Source: Acidimicrobiia bacterium (GTDB lineage: Bacteria > Actinomycetota > Acidimicrobiia > ATN3 > PSLF01). From it: a stretch of 64,000 nucleotides of DNA. The stretch covers positions 62,001-126,000 of the forward strand of contig PSLF01000002.1 of the NCBI GenBank assembly GCA_040289475.1. The letters run 5' to 3'. Positions 28,047 through 36,498 of this stretch are shown piece after piece. How positions within the stretch are numbered: position 1 is the stretch's first letter; each line of letters starts with the position of its first letter. Both the position numbers and the translations under genes were made by a program. The notes under the pieces were generated by a model. That model did no database searches. It was not told the DNA's origin and saw nothing but the letters and a program-made list of their open reading frames with translations.

Positions 28047-29582
28047 TCAATCTTGAGAAAAAACAATCGGGTCGTCATCTAAAAGCCTGGAGAAGAATTC
28101 GGTGTCGGCCAGTAGCGGCGTGTCGCTCAGGAACAGCTTTCCGTATCGCTCGAAATAGACCAGCTGCTTTCCGAGAAGAAATGTTCCGTGATCGAAGGAG
28201 GCGGTATCGGCACCGGTGCTCTCTGCAAGGTTTCTCAACCTTCGGCGCTGTCTCCACATTCGCACGATCTCAAGAAGAGATCGTCTCTTGGCCTCCTCTT
28301 CTAACTTTCCGGCGTGGCGTTGCTGAGGCTCGGTAAAGAACACTGAAAGGTTGACCTCACCGAACGGTTTCGTGAGGATTGGCTCTAGCGTGGATCGAAC
28401 CCACTTTACGACGGGTTCGTCGTCCGGTCCGAAAACTTCATTTGCGGCTTGTCCGTATACTTCCCGGACAAGTCTCACCAAAGTCGTCCATGCCTCCTCG
28501 TCGCCTAGGCAGGCTGCTATTAGGCTGCGAAGGAAGTTTCTCGTTCGCTCGTCAAGGCGTCCAACAATTCCCCAATCAAGAACGGCAATGCGACCATCGG
28601 GAATGACTATTAGGTTGCCAGCATGCACATCGCCGTGGAACGCACCGTAGCGAGCTGCAGTAACAAACCAAGCCTTGACAAGGTCCTCGATCAAGGGTCG
28701 GGGGTCGAAACCGAATTGGGTGATGCTCTCAAGGTCGTCTATGGCTACCCCGGGCACGAACTCCATGGTTAGAACGGATGTTGAGGAGAGCTCGGGGTAG
28801 GTTTTGGGAACGAGAATTTTTTTCAGGCCCAGCGCCCGGGCGAGCTGCCGGTTGTAATCCATTACACGAAGCTCGTTCTCCAAGTTGAGCTCTTCTGCTA
28901 CTTGTCGGCTGAATCCAGAGAGCAGCTGTAGAAGAGGACCCGCCAACCCCACACCGATTTGTTTTGCTAAAAGCGAAAAGAGAGGTTCCATGATCTCGAT
29001 GTCGGTGGCGATGGTCGAGGCTACCCCCGGGCGTACAACCTTGACGGCAACCTCATCCCCTGTGGTGAGTCTCCCTCGGTGAACGGCGGCTATGGAAGCT
29101 GCAGCAATAGGTTCTGAGTCGAACTCGTCGTATATTTCTTCGAGGGGTGCTCCTAGCTCTCTCTCAACTATCTTGCGAACCTTCCAAAAAGGAATTGCCG
29201 GCCCGGTGTCTAGGCAAGTTCTGAACTCCTGGGAAATGGCTTCTCCGAAGATCCCTGGGGACGAGGCTATCAGTTGTCCAAACTTTAGGTAGGTCGCCCC
29301 CAGATCCTCGAAGGAAAGTCGCAAAGCTCGCGCTACCTCTTCTGTGGTGGTCCTCTGGCGTAGGACCCTCTTTTTCAAGATCGATCCGAAGCGTCGTCGA
29401 ATTACCGAAAAGGTCTCTAGGATTCGACGGCGTACAAGAACGGTGTCTGGCTGGGGGAGGGGTCTGGTGATCGGTAGGGGAAAGGGAATTTCTTTGCGTG
29501 CTGACTCAGCTGCAGTGCGTGAAAAATTTGTGGAATTTGTGATAGAGCCGGATTTCGGCTCGATCGGAGCTGTCTCGAACAA
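28047..29582 (-). CDS. ABC1/UbiB-family atypical kinase
   Basis: 511 residues with the family KxGQ motif (GATYLKFGQLIASSPGIFGE), the Ala-rich loop SEPIAAASIAAVHRGRL, VAVKVVRPGV, catalytic FHGDVHAGNLIVIPDGRIAV and LDWGIVGRLDERTR. UbiB/COQ8 proteins are ATPases that support quinone and other isoprenoid-lipid metabolism. The TTG start at 29582 is supported by GGGAGG 6 bp ahead. Followed by the phosphotransferase gene after 6 bp. Confidence 0.92.
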   Translation of the reverse strand: MFETAPIEPKSGSITNSTNFSRTAAESARKEIPFPLPITRPLPQPDTVLVRRRILETFSVIRRRFGSILKKRVLRQRTTTEEVARALRLSFEDLGATYLKFGQLIASSPGIFGEAISQEFRTCLDTGPAIPFWKVRKIVERELGAPLEEIYDEFDSEPIAAASIAAVHRGRLTTGDEVAVKVVRPGVASTIATDIEIMEPLFSLLAKQIGVGLAGPLLQLLSGFSRQVAEELNLENELRVMDYNRQLARALGLKKILVPKTYPELSSTSVLTMEFVPGVAIDDLESITQFGFDPRPLIEDLVKAWFVTAARYGAFHGDVHAGNLIVIPDGRIAVLDWGIVGRLDERTRNFLRSLIAACLGDEEAWTTLVRLVREVYGQAANEVFGPDDEPVVKWVRSTLEPILTKPFGEVNLSVFFTEPQQRHAGKLEEEAKRRSLLEIVRMWRQRRRLRNLAESTGADTASFDHGTFLLGKQLVYFERYGKLFLSDTPLLADTEFFSRLLDDDPIVFSQD

Positions 29583-30044
29583 GGTATTCCTCCCTCACTG
29601 CCTGGCCCCGTTCAATGGCCGTGATGGTCACTTGACTATTCTGAAGTCCGCCCTTCCATCAGAACAACCTTTCAAAGACTCACGCCGTTGTAATCGCCCA
29701 GTGTACGGGGGGCCAGAAAACCTCTGACAGCCAGGTATCCTCGGGAGACAATGGAGTACGAACAGCTTCATAGCTCGCCTGTTCTGAGAAGGCGAATACC
29801 AACGTTCCAATAAACGTTGGTTATTGTGTAGGCTTGGCGCACCCGGCTCGGGCAATGACTGAGTACGAAGCGGATTACCGAGAGAAAGGTAGAAAAAGCT
29901 ATCATTCCGGTAGTAATTGGTTTCGCTTCCGCTGTAGGCCCGAAGCGGTGGCGCATGTGTCACGTGTGCGCCTAGGTCAGTGCGCTATCACCGGCAATTG
30001 TATCTGTGTGTAGGGCCCACGGCGGCGGCCTGAACTTCAAAGAG
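29583..30044. other. Divergent intergenic region before korA
   Basis: 462 bp between the ABC1-kinase gene and korA. No gene recognised; open frames here are shadow-like. The one clear structure is the 9-bp perfect hairpin at 29798-29821. Confidence 0.5.
29798..29821. promoter_or_regulatory. Perfect 9-bp inverted repeat, possible operator or hairpin
   Basis: ACCAACGTT and AACGTTGGT are exact inverted complements around the 6-nt loop CCAATA. It lies midway between divergent genes, about 225 bp from each start. Only TATTGTGT follows, so a strong rho-independent terminator is unlikely and a regulator site is plausible. Confidence 0.45.
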
Positions 30045-31910
30045 ATGTCCGCAGGACCAACGACAGAAAAGAAGAACCCGGTAAGGCTCGACGAAGTAGT
30101 CATAAGGCTCTCAGGAGACTCCGGTGACGGCATGCAGCTCACCGGAGATCGCTTGACATCAGTCACTGCTCTTGCTGGAAACGATCTGGCTACACTACCG
30201 AACTTTCCTGCCGAAATCAGGGCCCCCGCTGGAACTGTGGCGGGTGTTTCCACATTCCAGCTCCATTTTGCGGATTTCGATATCTACAGTCCTGGTGATC
30301 AGCCGGATGTGCTGGTAGCTATGAACGCCGCCGCACTCAAGGCCAACCTTGCCGACTTGAAACCTGGCGGAATTCTAATTTTGAACTCAGATGGATTCGA
30401 CGAGCGAAGCTTGCACAAAGCGGGTTACCAAGTCGATCCGAGACAAGATGGATCCCTTGCGTCTTACAAGGTTTACGAAGTTCCGATGACAAAGCTGACA
30501 TTGGAAGCTACCAAGGATTTAGACGTAAAACCGAGGGACGCAGAGCGATCGAAGAACTTCTTTGCTTTGGGGTTGCTGTGCTGGCTTTTCTCGCGTCCTC
30601 CTGAGCCCATTCTTGAATGGATTGCGAAGAGGTTTGCATCTCGTCCCCTCGTGCAGAAGGCGAATGAAGCTGCGTTCAAAGCCGGCTACAACTTCGGCGA
30701 GACTGCCGAGATCTTCGAGCTACGGTACGAAGTCCCTCCTGCCAAGCTTGAACCAGGCACTTACAGAAGCATCACTGGAAATATGGCCCTAGCGCTGGGT
30801 CTGGTAACCGCCTCGAAGCTGGCTAACATGACACTTTTCTTTGGGTCGTATCCAATCACGCCGGCCTCGGACATCCTCGAACAGCTTGCGGCACTGAGGA
30901 ACTTCGATGTGATTACGTTTCAAGCTGAAGACGAGATTGCGGGAGCCGGAGCCGCACTAGGAGCATCTTACGCTGGTTTTCTGGGAGTTACAGGTACAAG
31001 CGGTCCGGGAATAGATCTAAAGTCTGAAACTATCGGATTGGCCGTGGCCTTAGAGATTCCGCTAATCGTGATAGATGTGCAACGAGCAGGGCCTTCTACT
31101 GGTCTTCCCACCAAGACCGAGCAGGCAGATTTACTGGCGGCATTGTTTGGGCGACACGGGGAGTCTCCTGTCCCCATACTGGCCCCTGCGACTCCAAGCG
31201 ATTGCTTCTATATAGCCTTGGAGGCAGCCCGTATTGCCGTGAAATACCGAACCCCCGTCTACGTTCTGTCTGAGACCTATTTGGCAAATAGCTCCGAGCC
31301 ATGGAAGATTCCTGATCCTGATAGTCTAGATCCAATCGAGCCTCACTTCGCGACCGAGCCCAACTACGATGGGGAGTTCCGACCTTACAAGCGCGATCCC
31401 GAGACGCTCGCTAGAGCTTGGGCCATCCCTGGCACTCCTGGCCTGCAGCACCGTATTGGTGGCCTCGAAAAAGAAGACGTAACAGGGAACGTCTCTTATG
31501 ATCCGGACAATCACCACAGGATGACATATCTACGTGCCGAAAAGGTTGCCCGCATTGCCAACGATATTCCGCTGCTAGAGGTGGAAGGTGACGTTGATGC
31601 TTCTGTTCTAGTACTCGGCTGGGGCGCGACGTTCGGTCCGATTAGTACAGCGGTGGAGCGTGTGAGACAGGAAGGTGTGAGAATTGCCCAGGCACATTTG
31701 AGGTACCTAAATCCCATGCCGCGGAATACGGGAGAGGTTCTAAAGCAATACGAAAAAATTATTGTTCCCGAAGTCAATACAGGTCAGTTGGCTTTCCTTT
31801 TGAAGGGGCGATATTTAGTGGATGTAGTGGGGCTCAACTTGGTGCGCGCATTGCCGCTTAGATCGGTCGATATCGAAAACAAGATCTGGGAGGAGCTCAA
31901 GAGTGGCTGA
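30045..31910 (+). CDS. korA: 2-oxoacid:ferredoxin oxidoreductase, fused gamma-alpha subunit
   Basis: Residues 10-200 form the gamma-type domain (VVIRLSGDSGDGMQLTGDRL, LPNFPAEIRAPAGTVAGVST) and the alpha pyrimidine-binding domain follows (LALGLVTASKLANMTLFFGS YP region, ITFQAEDEIAGAGAALGASY, VTGTSGPGIDLKSETIGLAV). This fused layout is that of 2-oxoglutarate:ferredoxin oxidoreductase KorA, which with KorB decarboxylates 2-oxoacid to acyl-CoA and reduces ferredoxin. I start it at ATG 30045; a GTG at 30006 would add 13 non-homologous residues. It overlaps korB by 8 bp. Specificity for 2-oxoglutarate is inferred from family resemblance. Confidence 0.92.
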   Translation: MSAGPTTEKKNPVRLDEVVIRLSGDSGDGMQLTGDRLTSVTALAGNDLATLPNFPAEIRAPAGTVAGVSTFQLHFADFDIYSPGDQPDVLVAMNAAALKANLADLKPGGILILNSDGFDERSLHKAGYQVDPRQDGSLASYKVYEVPMTKLTLEATKDLDVKPRDAERSKNFFALGLLCWLFSRPPEPILEWIAKRFASRPLVQKANEAAFKAGYNFGETAEIFELRYEVPPAKLEPGTYRSITGNMALALGLVTASKLANMTLFFGSYPITPASDILEQLAALRNFDVITFQAEDEIAGAGAALGASYAGFLGVTGTSGPGIDLKSETIGLAVALEIPLIVIDVQRAGPSTGLPTKTEQADLLAALFGRHGESPVPILAPATPSDCFYIALEAARIAVKYRTPVYVLSETYLANSSEPWKIPDPDSLDPIEPHFATEPNYDGEFRPYKRDPETLARAWAIPGTPGLQHRIGGLEKEDVTGNVSYDPDNHHRMTYLRAEKVARIANDIPLLEVEGDVDASVLVLGWGATFGPISTAVERVRQEGVRIAQAHLRYLNPMPRNTGEVLKQYEKIIVPEVNTGQLAFLLKGRYLVDVVGLNLVRALPLRSVDIENKIWEELKSG

Positions 31911-32955
31911 CGTATTGACTGTCGCGGCTGAAAAACAACAAGCAGGTAACGGGCATTACACCCGGAAGGATTTTCAATCCGATCAAGAAGTCAGATGGTG
32001 CCCTGGGTGCGGCGACTACACGATCCTAGCATCGGTGCAGAATTTTTACGCGGAACAAGGGATAGATCCCTGCAAGATAGTGATCGTCTCCGGTATCGGG
32101 TGCGCTGCGCGCTTTCCGTACTATGTGAACGTTTATGGCATGCACGCCATTCATGGAAGAGCTCCAGCTATAGCTACCGGAATCGCCTTGACTCGGCCCG
32201 ATTTGCAGGTCTGGGTTGTCAGTGGAGATGGAGACGCACTTTCGATAGGAGGAAACCACCTTATTCATGCGTTGCGTCGTAATGTGGACATCAAGATTTT
32301 GCTGTTCAACAATCAGATTTATGGCCTGACAAAAGGGCAGTTTTCTCCTACATCTGAAGTTGGAAAAATCACGAAGGCGAGTCCATTCGGAAACATCGAT
32401 TATCCGTTTAACCCGGTTTCTTTGGCTCTGGGTGCTGAAGCAACATTTGTGGCTCGCACCTTGGATATGGATAGACCTCACACTGCAGAAGTACTGAGAG
32501 CAGCTGTGGCTCACAAGGGCGCCGCCTTCGTCGAGATTTACCAAAACTGCAACGTTTTCAATGACAAGGCGTTCGAGTTGGTAACTGGACGAGAAACTCG
32601 GGAACGTAATCAGATCAGGTTGGAGCATGGAAAGCCAATCAGGTTCGGCAAAGACAAGGAGTTGGGCGTAGTAATTAATGGACGCGGAGAGGCCGAGATA
32701 GTTGAGGTAGCTTCCGTTGGTGAGGAAAAGATATTGGTGCACGATATTTCTTTGGAGAACCCTAGCCAGGCGTTTGCCTTGAGTAGACTTTCGCACGGAC
32801 CTTACGGCCCGACTCCTATAGGAGTTTTTCGTTCAGTAGCGCGCCCGACCTACCGCGAGCTCTTGGAAAAGCAAATTCACGAAGCCAAGGAGCGGTTGGG
32901 AACAGGAGATTTGAACAAGCTTTATGCCCAAGGCAATGTCTGGACTGTGAACTGA
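31903..32955 (+). CDS. korB: 2-oxoacid:ferredoxin oxidoreductase beta subunit
   Basis: Thiamine diphosphate-binding subunit, 350 residues. Seen: WCPGCGDYTILASVQNFYAE for cluster cysteines, IVSGIGCAARFPYYVNVYG, the TPP motif VVSGDGDALSIGGNHLIHAL ending in NNQIYGLTKGQFSP. The GTG start lies inside the korA 3' end, showing coupling. Works with KorA; followed 3 bp later by an FrhB-like gene, which suggests the electrons pass on to a flavin or F420 partner. Confidence 0.94.
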   Translation: MADVLTVAAEKQQAGNGHYTRKDFQSDQEVRWCPGCGDYTILASVQNFYAEQGIDPCKIVIVSGIGCAARFPYYVNVYGMHAIHGRAPAIATGIALTRPDLQVWVVSGDGDALSIGGNHLIHALRRNVDIKILLFNNQIYGLTKGQFSPTSEVGKITKASPFGNIDYPFNPVSLALGAEATFVARTLDMDRPHTAEVLRAAVAHKGAAFVEIYQNCNVFNDKAFELVTGRETRERNQIRLEHGKPIRFGKDKELGVVINGRGEAEIVEVASVGEEKILVHDISLENPSQAFALSRLSHGPYGPTPIGVFRSVARPTYRELLEKQIHEAKERLGTGDLNKLYAQGNVWTVN

Positions 32956-32958
32956 CGG

Positions 32959-34068
32959 GTGCCTGGCGAAAAACTTCACTGGACGCATTTGTACGAAGAG
33001 GTCGTAACCTCTGGACTGTGCACGGGATGTGCAGCATGCGTCGTCGCTTGTCCACATGACGTGCTGGGGTACGACGACAAGTACAAGCCGTTTCATTTGG
33101 AAGAACAAGGGGGGCCTGCTGGCTGCGTTCACGGAGACAAGGGTTGCACGCTTTGCACAAGGGCTTGTCCTAGGTTTCGAGATTGGGAGAGTGACGCTGA
33201 CACGTTTTTGTTTGGACGGAAACGTGCACCCACCGAGGTTACCGGCGTGTGGCGCAAAATTCTACTCACGAGAGCGACCGACGCAGAGGTTTTAGCAAAG
33301 GGCCAGGACGGCGGTACTTGCTCGGCGGTTCTTATTTGGTGTTTAGACAAAGGGATAATAGACGGTGCCCTGGTCAGCTTCTTCGATGGCGACACATTGT
33401 CTTGGAAAGCCGGCAGCGGTGTTGCCAGGTCGAGACAGGAGGTTTTGGAAAGTGCTGGCTCCCGGTACACCTACTCGGCCAACACCTTGGCGTATAAAGA
33501 GGCAGTAGAAGCCGGGCTAGAAAAGCTTGCCTTGGTTGGTATGTCGTGTCAGGCCAGTGTGCCTCCAATCATGGCTACTCGAGGAGTCCGGAAGGTGGCG
33601 CGCCGGATCGTCCTAAGCATCGGTCTTTTGTGCTCTAAAACTTTCGACGACCGCATTTTCGAAGACCTTCTACAGTGTAAATATGGTTTGGCCCGCACTC
33701 AGATTTCCAAGATGAACATCAAGGGCCGACTTCAACTCTGGACCACCGACGGTGGGTACCTAGAGGTGCCACTCAAGGAGTGCCACGAGTTCACGCGAGA
33801 GGGATGCAAGATGTGCCCCGATTTCTCGGCAGAGCACGGCGATCTGTCGCTTGGGGGACTCGGTCAGACTGCTGGATGGACTCTCACGATTGTACGAACC
33901 CAACGGGGCGAGCAGATTGTGGATTCAATGATTGCCGAGGGACATCTCGAGGCGAGATCGGGTGAGTCGGACCCCGCAACTCTTTCTTTGCTACACAGGC
34001 TCGCCGCTAAGCAGCGCAAGAGATGGCCGGTTACCGAGGCTCAGCCGGCACTTGTATCAGAGAACTGA
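32959..34068 (+). CDS. FrhB-like coenzyme F420 hydrogenase/dehydrogenase beta subunit family protein
   Basis: 369 residues. The N-terminus carries two [4Fe-4S] motifs: CTGCAACVVACP (Cys21, 24, 27, 31) and Cys55, 62, 65, 69 in GCVHGDKGCTLCTRACP. The FrhB/FqoF flavoprotein body follows (GQDGGTCSAVLIWCLDKGII, GSRYTYSANTLAYKEAVEAG, VGMSCQASVPPIM, CKMCPDFSAEHGDLSLGGLG). FrhB proteins bind FAD and pass electrons between Fe-S clusters and F420 or quinone-reducing partners. The GTG is 3 bp after korB, so it is probably an electron-transfer subunit of this Kor complex. Its 3' end overlaps the opposing hydrolase gene by 28 bp. Confidence 0.88.
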   Translation: MPGEKLHWTHLYEEVVTSGLCTGCAACVVACPHDVLGYDDKYKPFHLEEQGGPAGCVHGDKGCTLCTRACPRFRDWESDADTFLFGRKRAPTEVTGVWRKILLTRATDAEVLAKGQDGGTCSAVLIWCLDKGIIDGALVSFFDGDTLSWKAGSGVARSRQEVLESAGSRYTYSANTLAYKEAVEAGLEKLALVGMSCQASVPPIMATRGVRKVARRIVLSIGLLCSKTFDDRIFEDLLQCKYGLARTQISKMNIKGRLQLWTTDGGYLEVPLKECHEFTREGCKMCPDFSAEHGDLSLGGLGQTAGWTLTIVRTQRGEQIVDSMIAEGHLEARSGESDPATLSLLHRLAAKQRKRWPVTEAQPALVSEN

Positions 34069-34850
34069 GGCAGGCACGAGTCGTAAAAGGATTCTATCTC
34101 CGGCCACAGTCTGCACGGATTGAGTCGCAGCTCCAACATAGACTTCGCTACCAGGAGGCGCCCATTCGGTAGCGCCTCAACGAGTCTCTTTGCGTCTTCG
34201 AAGGAGTGAAGAGGATCACGGGGATGACCGATTACCAGAGTCGGAACGTCGATCCCTCTGAAACAGGACAAGTCAGGCCTAGGCGTTGATTCAAGAAGCC
34301 CTCTTAGGACCGAGGCGGCTTGCCGAGGGTCTTTAGGTACGATATCCAAGAAGACACCGAGATTAGGGTTAGAACGAGGAATCCTCGATAATGCCGATGC
34401 CACCGCTGAGACCAGGGGGGCTGTGGCATTTAGCGCCATTGCCAATGGAGCAAAAATGACTCTTGCGAAGGGGTAGCCGCCAGCGAGCACCGGCATCTCC
34501 ACTACTGCCCCTGCAAGCCTTGTTGGATAAGAAACGAGCATCTCGAGTACCACATTGGCCCCTAGGGATGTTCCATGAACTACTGCGGACTCCACCTCAA
34601 CATGGCGTAACAACGCATCCACCTCGCTGGCAAACTCCAGCAGTGAGTAGTGGGATGGATCTTTGGGAGCGTCTGACTCTCCATGCCCACTGAATTCCAT
34701 AGCTACCGCCCTAAAACGTTTAGAAGCCAAATCGAAAAGGCGGTTTTGCATCCAGTTTCTGTGTAACAGGCCGTGTAGATATACGACCGTAGGGCCCGAT
34801 CCGCTCTCGTGATAGTGGATCTTGACTCCTCGGTGGTGAAAAAACGGCAT
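34041..34850 (-). CDS. Alpha/beta hydrolase fold protein
   Basis: 269 residues. Oxyanion region PTVVYLHGLLHRNWMQNRLF, then VAMEFSGHGESDAPKD, nucleophile elbow AVVHGTSLGANVVLEML (GTSLG) and acid strand PTLVIGHPRDPLHSFEDAKR. The last 45 residues, where the catalytic His normally sits, contain none (LLVAKSMLELRLNPCRLWPE). The histidine may come from another position or the protein may not be a standard hydrolase. Convergent with the FrhB gene, with 28 bp overlap. Confidence 0.85.
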   Translation of the reverse strand: MPFFHHRGVKIHYHESGSGPTVVYLHGLLHRNWMQNRLFDLASKRFRAVAMEFSGHGESDAPKDPSHYSLLEFASEVDALLRHVEVESAVVHGTSLGANVVLEMLVSYPTRLAGAVVEMPVLAGGYPFARVIFAPLAMALNATAPLVSAVASALSRIPRSNPNLGVFLDIVPKDPRQAASVLRGLLESTPRPDLSCFRGIDVPTLVIGHPRDPLHSFEDAKRLVEALPNGRLLVAKSMLELRLNPCRLWPEIESFYDSCLPQFSDTSAG

Positions 34851-34921
34851 TGATAGCTTCCCTAAAAAGATCTAGGAGGCCGCTTTTGAGGGGGTCGTGC
34901 GGCCTGTGTTGAAAAACTCAT

Positions 34922-36394
34922 TTACCGGGTGGCCACTCGCGTTTCGTGCGCGGCGGCAAAAACCGCCTTGGCGACGACCGGCACAACTTGTTTGTTGAAA
35001 ACCGAGGGAACTATGTAATCAGGCGTTCTTTCGTGACTATGAACGCATGCTGCTATCGCATCTGCTGCTGCGAGCTTCATCTCTTCGTTGATCTCAGTGG
35101 CACCTGCATCCAAAGCTCCTCTGAACACACCTGGAAAGCACAGTACGTTGTTGATCTGATTAGGGTAATCGCTTCGTCCTGTGGCTATAACTGCGGCGAC
35201 ATCGTAGATCGCTTCCGGTCTGATCTCAGGATCGGGGTTTGCCAAAGCAAAGACGATCGGGTCTTTTGCCATCGACTCGACGTCTTCCCGGCTCACCAAA
35301 TTGGGGCCCGATACACCGATGAAAACATCGGCTCCCTTCATAGCATCCGAAAGGGATCCGGATATCCTCCTTGGATTTGTTCTATCGGCCAAATCTCGCT
35401 TGACCTCGTTGAGGTCGTCTCTGTCTGGATGCAAAATGCCTCCCCGATCGCATACGACGATGTCGGGGACTCCCGCTGAGGTGAGGATCTGGGTTATGGC
35501 TACTCCTGCAGCGCCTGCACCTGCGATGGTGACTGAAATCTCGCTCATGGACTTCTCGACAATCGAGAGGGCATTTCGGAGTGCAGCAAGCACGACCACA
35601 GCTGTTCCGTGCTGGTCGTCGTGGAACACCGGTATGTCGAGGGCTTGCTTTAACATGTCCTCAATCTCGAAGCAGCGCGGTGCTGAGATGTCTTCTAAAT
35701 TGATCCCTCCGAACACTGGGGCTATTCGGATCGTAGTCTCGACGATCTCGTCGACATCGGTTGTGTCCAAACAAATGGGAAAGGCGTCGACGCCGGCGAA
35801 CTCCTTGAACAGCGCTGCTTTTCCTTCCATAACTGGTAGAGCTGCAAGAGGACCTATGTTACCTAGACCCAGAACGGCAGTTCCGTCTGTCACCACAGCC
35901 ACGGTGTTCTTTTTTATGGTGTAGTCACGAGCGAGCAGGTGGTCGTCGGCGATAGCTTTCGAAACACGTGCGACACCCGGGGTGTAGGCCATCGACAGGT
36001 CGTCCCGGCTTTTTATAGGCGATTTGCAGCGAACCTCGATTTTTCCGCCTTGGTGCAGCCGGAAAGTCCGGTCGGAGACAGAGTGGACGTGGAAACCATC
36101 GCCCAATTCCTCCAACGCCTTTCTGATGCGTTGAGCGTGAGAGTCATCGACCGTGTTGACAGTGATTTCGTCTGTCGCGTAATCGGAGTGGGAGTCTACG
36201 ACATCGATCGCGACGATGTCGCCGCCTTGTTCTCCGATAACGCTCGCTACCTTTCCCAAGGAACCGGGCGCGTTAGGGACCGAAATTTTTATCGTTACGC
36301 TAAAACTTGCATTCGGCTTTTCAACGGTCACATCAGTCTCCGAAGCATGGGGCTGCGAATGGTACTTCTGTACCGTGGCCGGCTTTTGATTCAC
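34922..36394 (-). CDS. NAD(P)-dependent malic enzyme with N-terminal ACT domain
   Basis: Converts malate to pyruvate and CO2. The ACT domain covers about residues 25-100 (VTIKISVPNAPGSLGKVASV), then the catalytic part: LSMAYTPGVARVSKAIADDH, VAVVTDGTAVLGLGNIGPLA, GINLEDISAPRCFEIEDML, DIPVFHDDQHGTAVVVLAAL and Rossmann VTIAGAGAAGVAITQIL. ACT domains bind amino acids or similar ligands, so allosteric control is likely. I prefer GTG 36394 (GAAGG 6 bp upstream); TTG 36454 would add 20 basic residues. Confidence 0.94.
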   Translation of the reverse strand: MNQKPATVQKYHSQPHASETDVTVEKPNASFSVTIKISVPNAPGSLGKVASVIGEQGGDIVAIDVVDSHSDYATDEITVNTVDDSHAQRIRKALEELGDGFHVHSVSDRTFRLHQGGKIEVRCKSPIKSRDDLSMAYTPGVARVSKAIADDHLLARDYTIKKNTVAVVTDGTAVLGLGNIGPLAALPVMEGKAALFKEFAGVDAFPICLDTTDVDEIVETTIRIAPVFGGINLEDISAPRCFEIEDMLKQALDIPVFHDDQHGTAVVVLAALRNALSIVEKSMSEISVTIAGAGAAGVAITQILTSAGVPDIVVCDRGGILHPDRDDLNEVKRDLADRTNPRRISGSLSDAMKGADVFIGVSGPNLVSREDVESMAKDPIVFALANPDPEIRPEAIYDVAAVIATGRSDYPNQINNVLCFPGVFRGALDAGATEINEEMKLAAADAIAACVHSHERTPDYIVPSVFNKQVVPVVAKAVFAAAHETRVATR

Positions 36395-36498
36395 AAGACC
36401 TTCTCGAAAGAGTAAAGCCCTTCTGCGGCTAAATCTCGGGAATAATCGACTCAACGCTTTCTCAAGCGTGAGCTTGTAAACGATCGGGGGTTGGTTTA

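Noticed and set aside
29628-29963. Minus-strand 111-residue open frame in the kor upstream region
   Set aside because: Low-quality composition, crosses the inverted repeat, no start signal and no recognisable motif.
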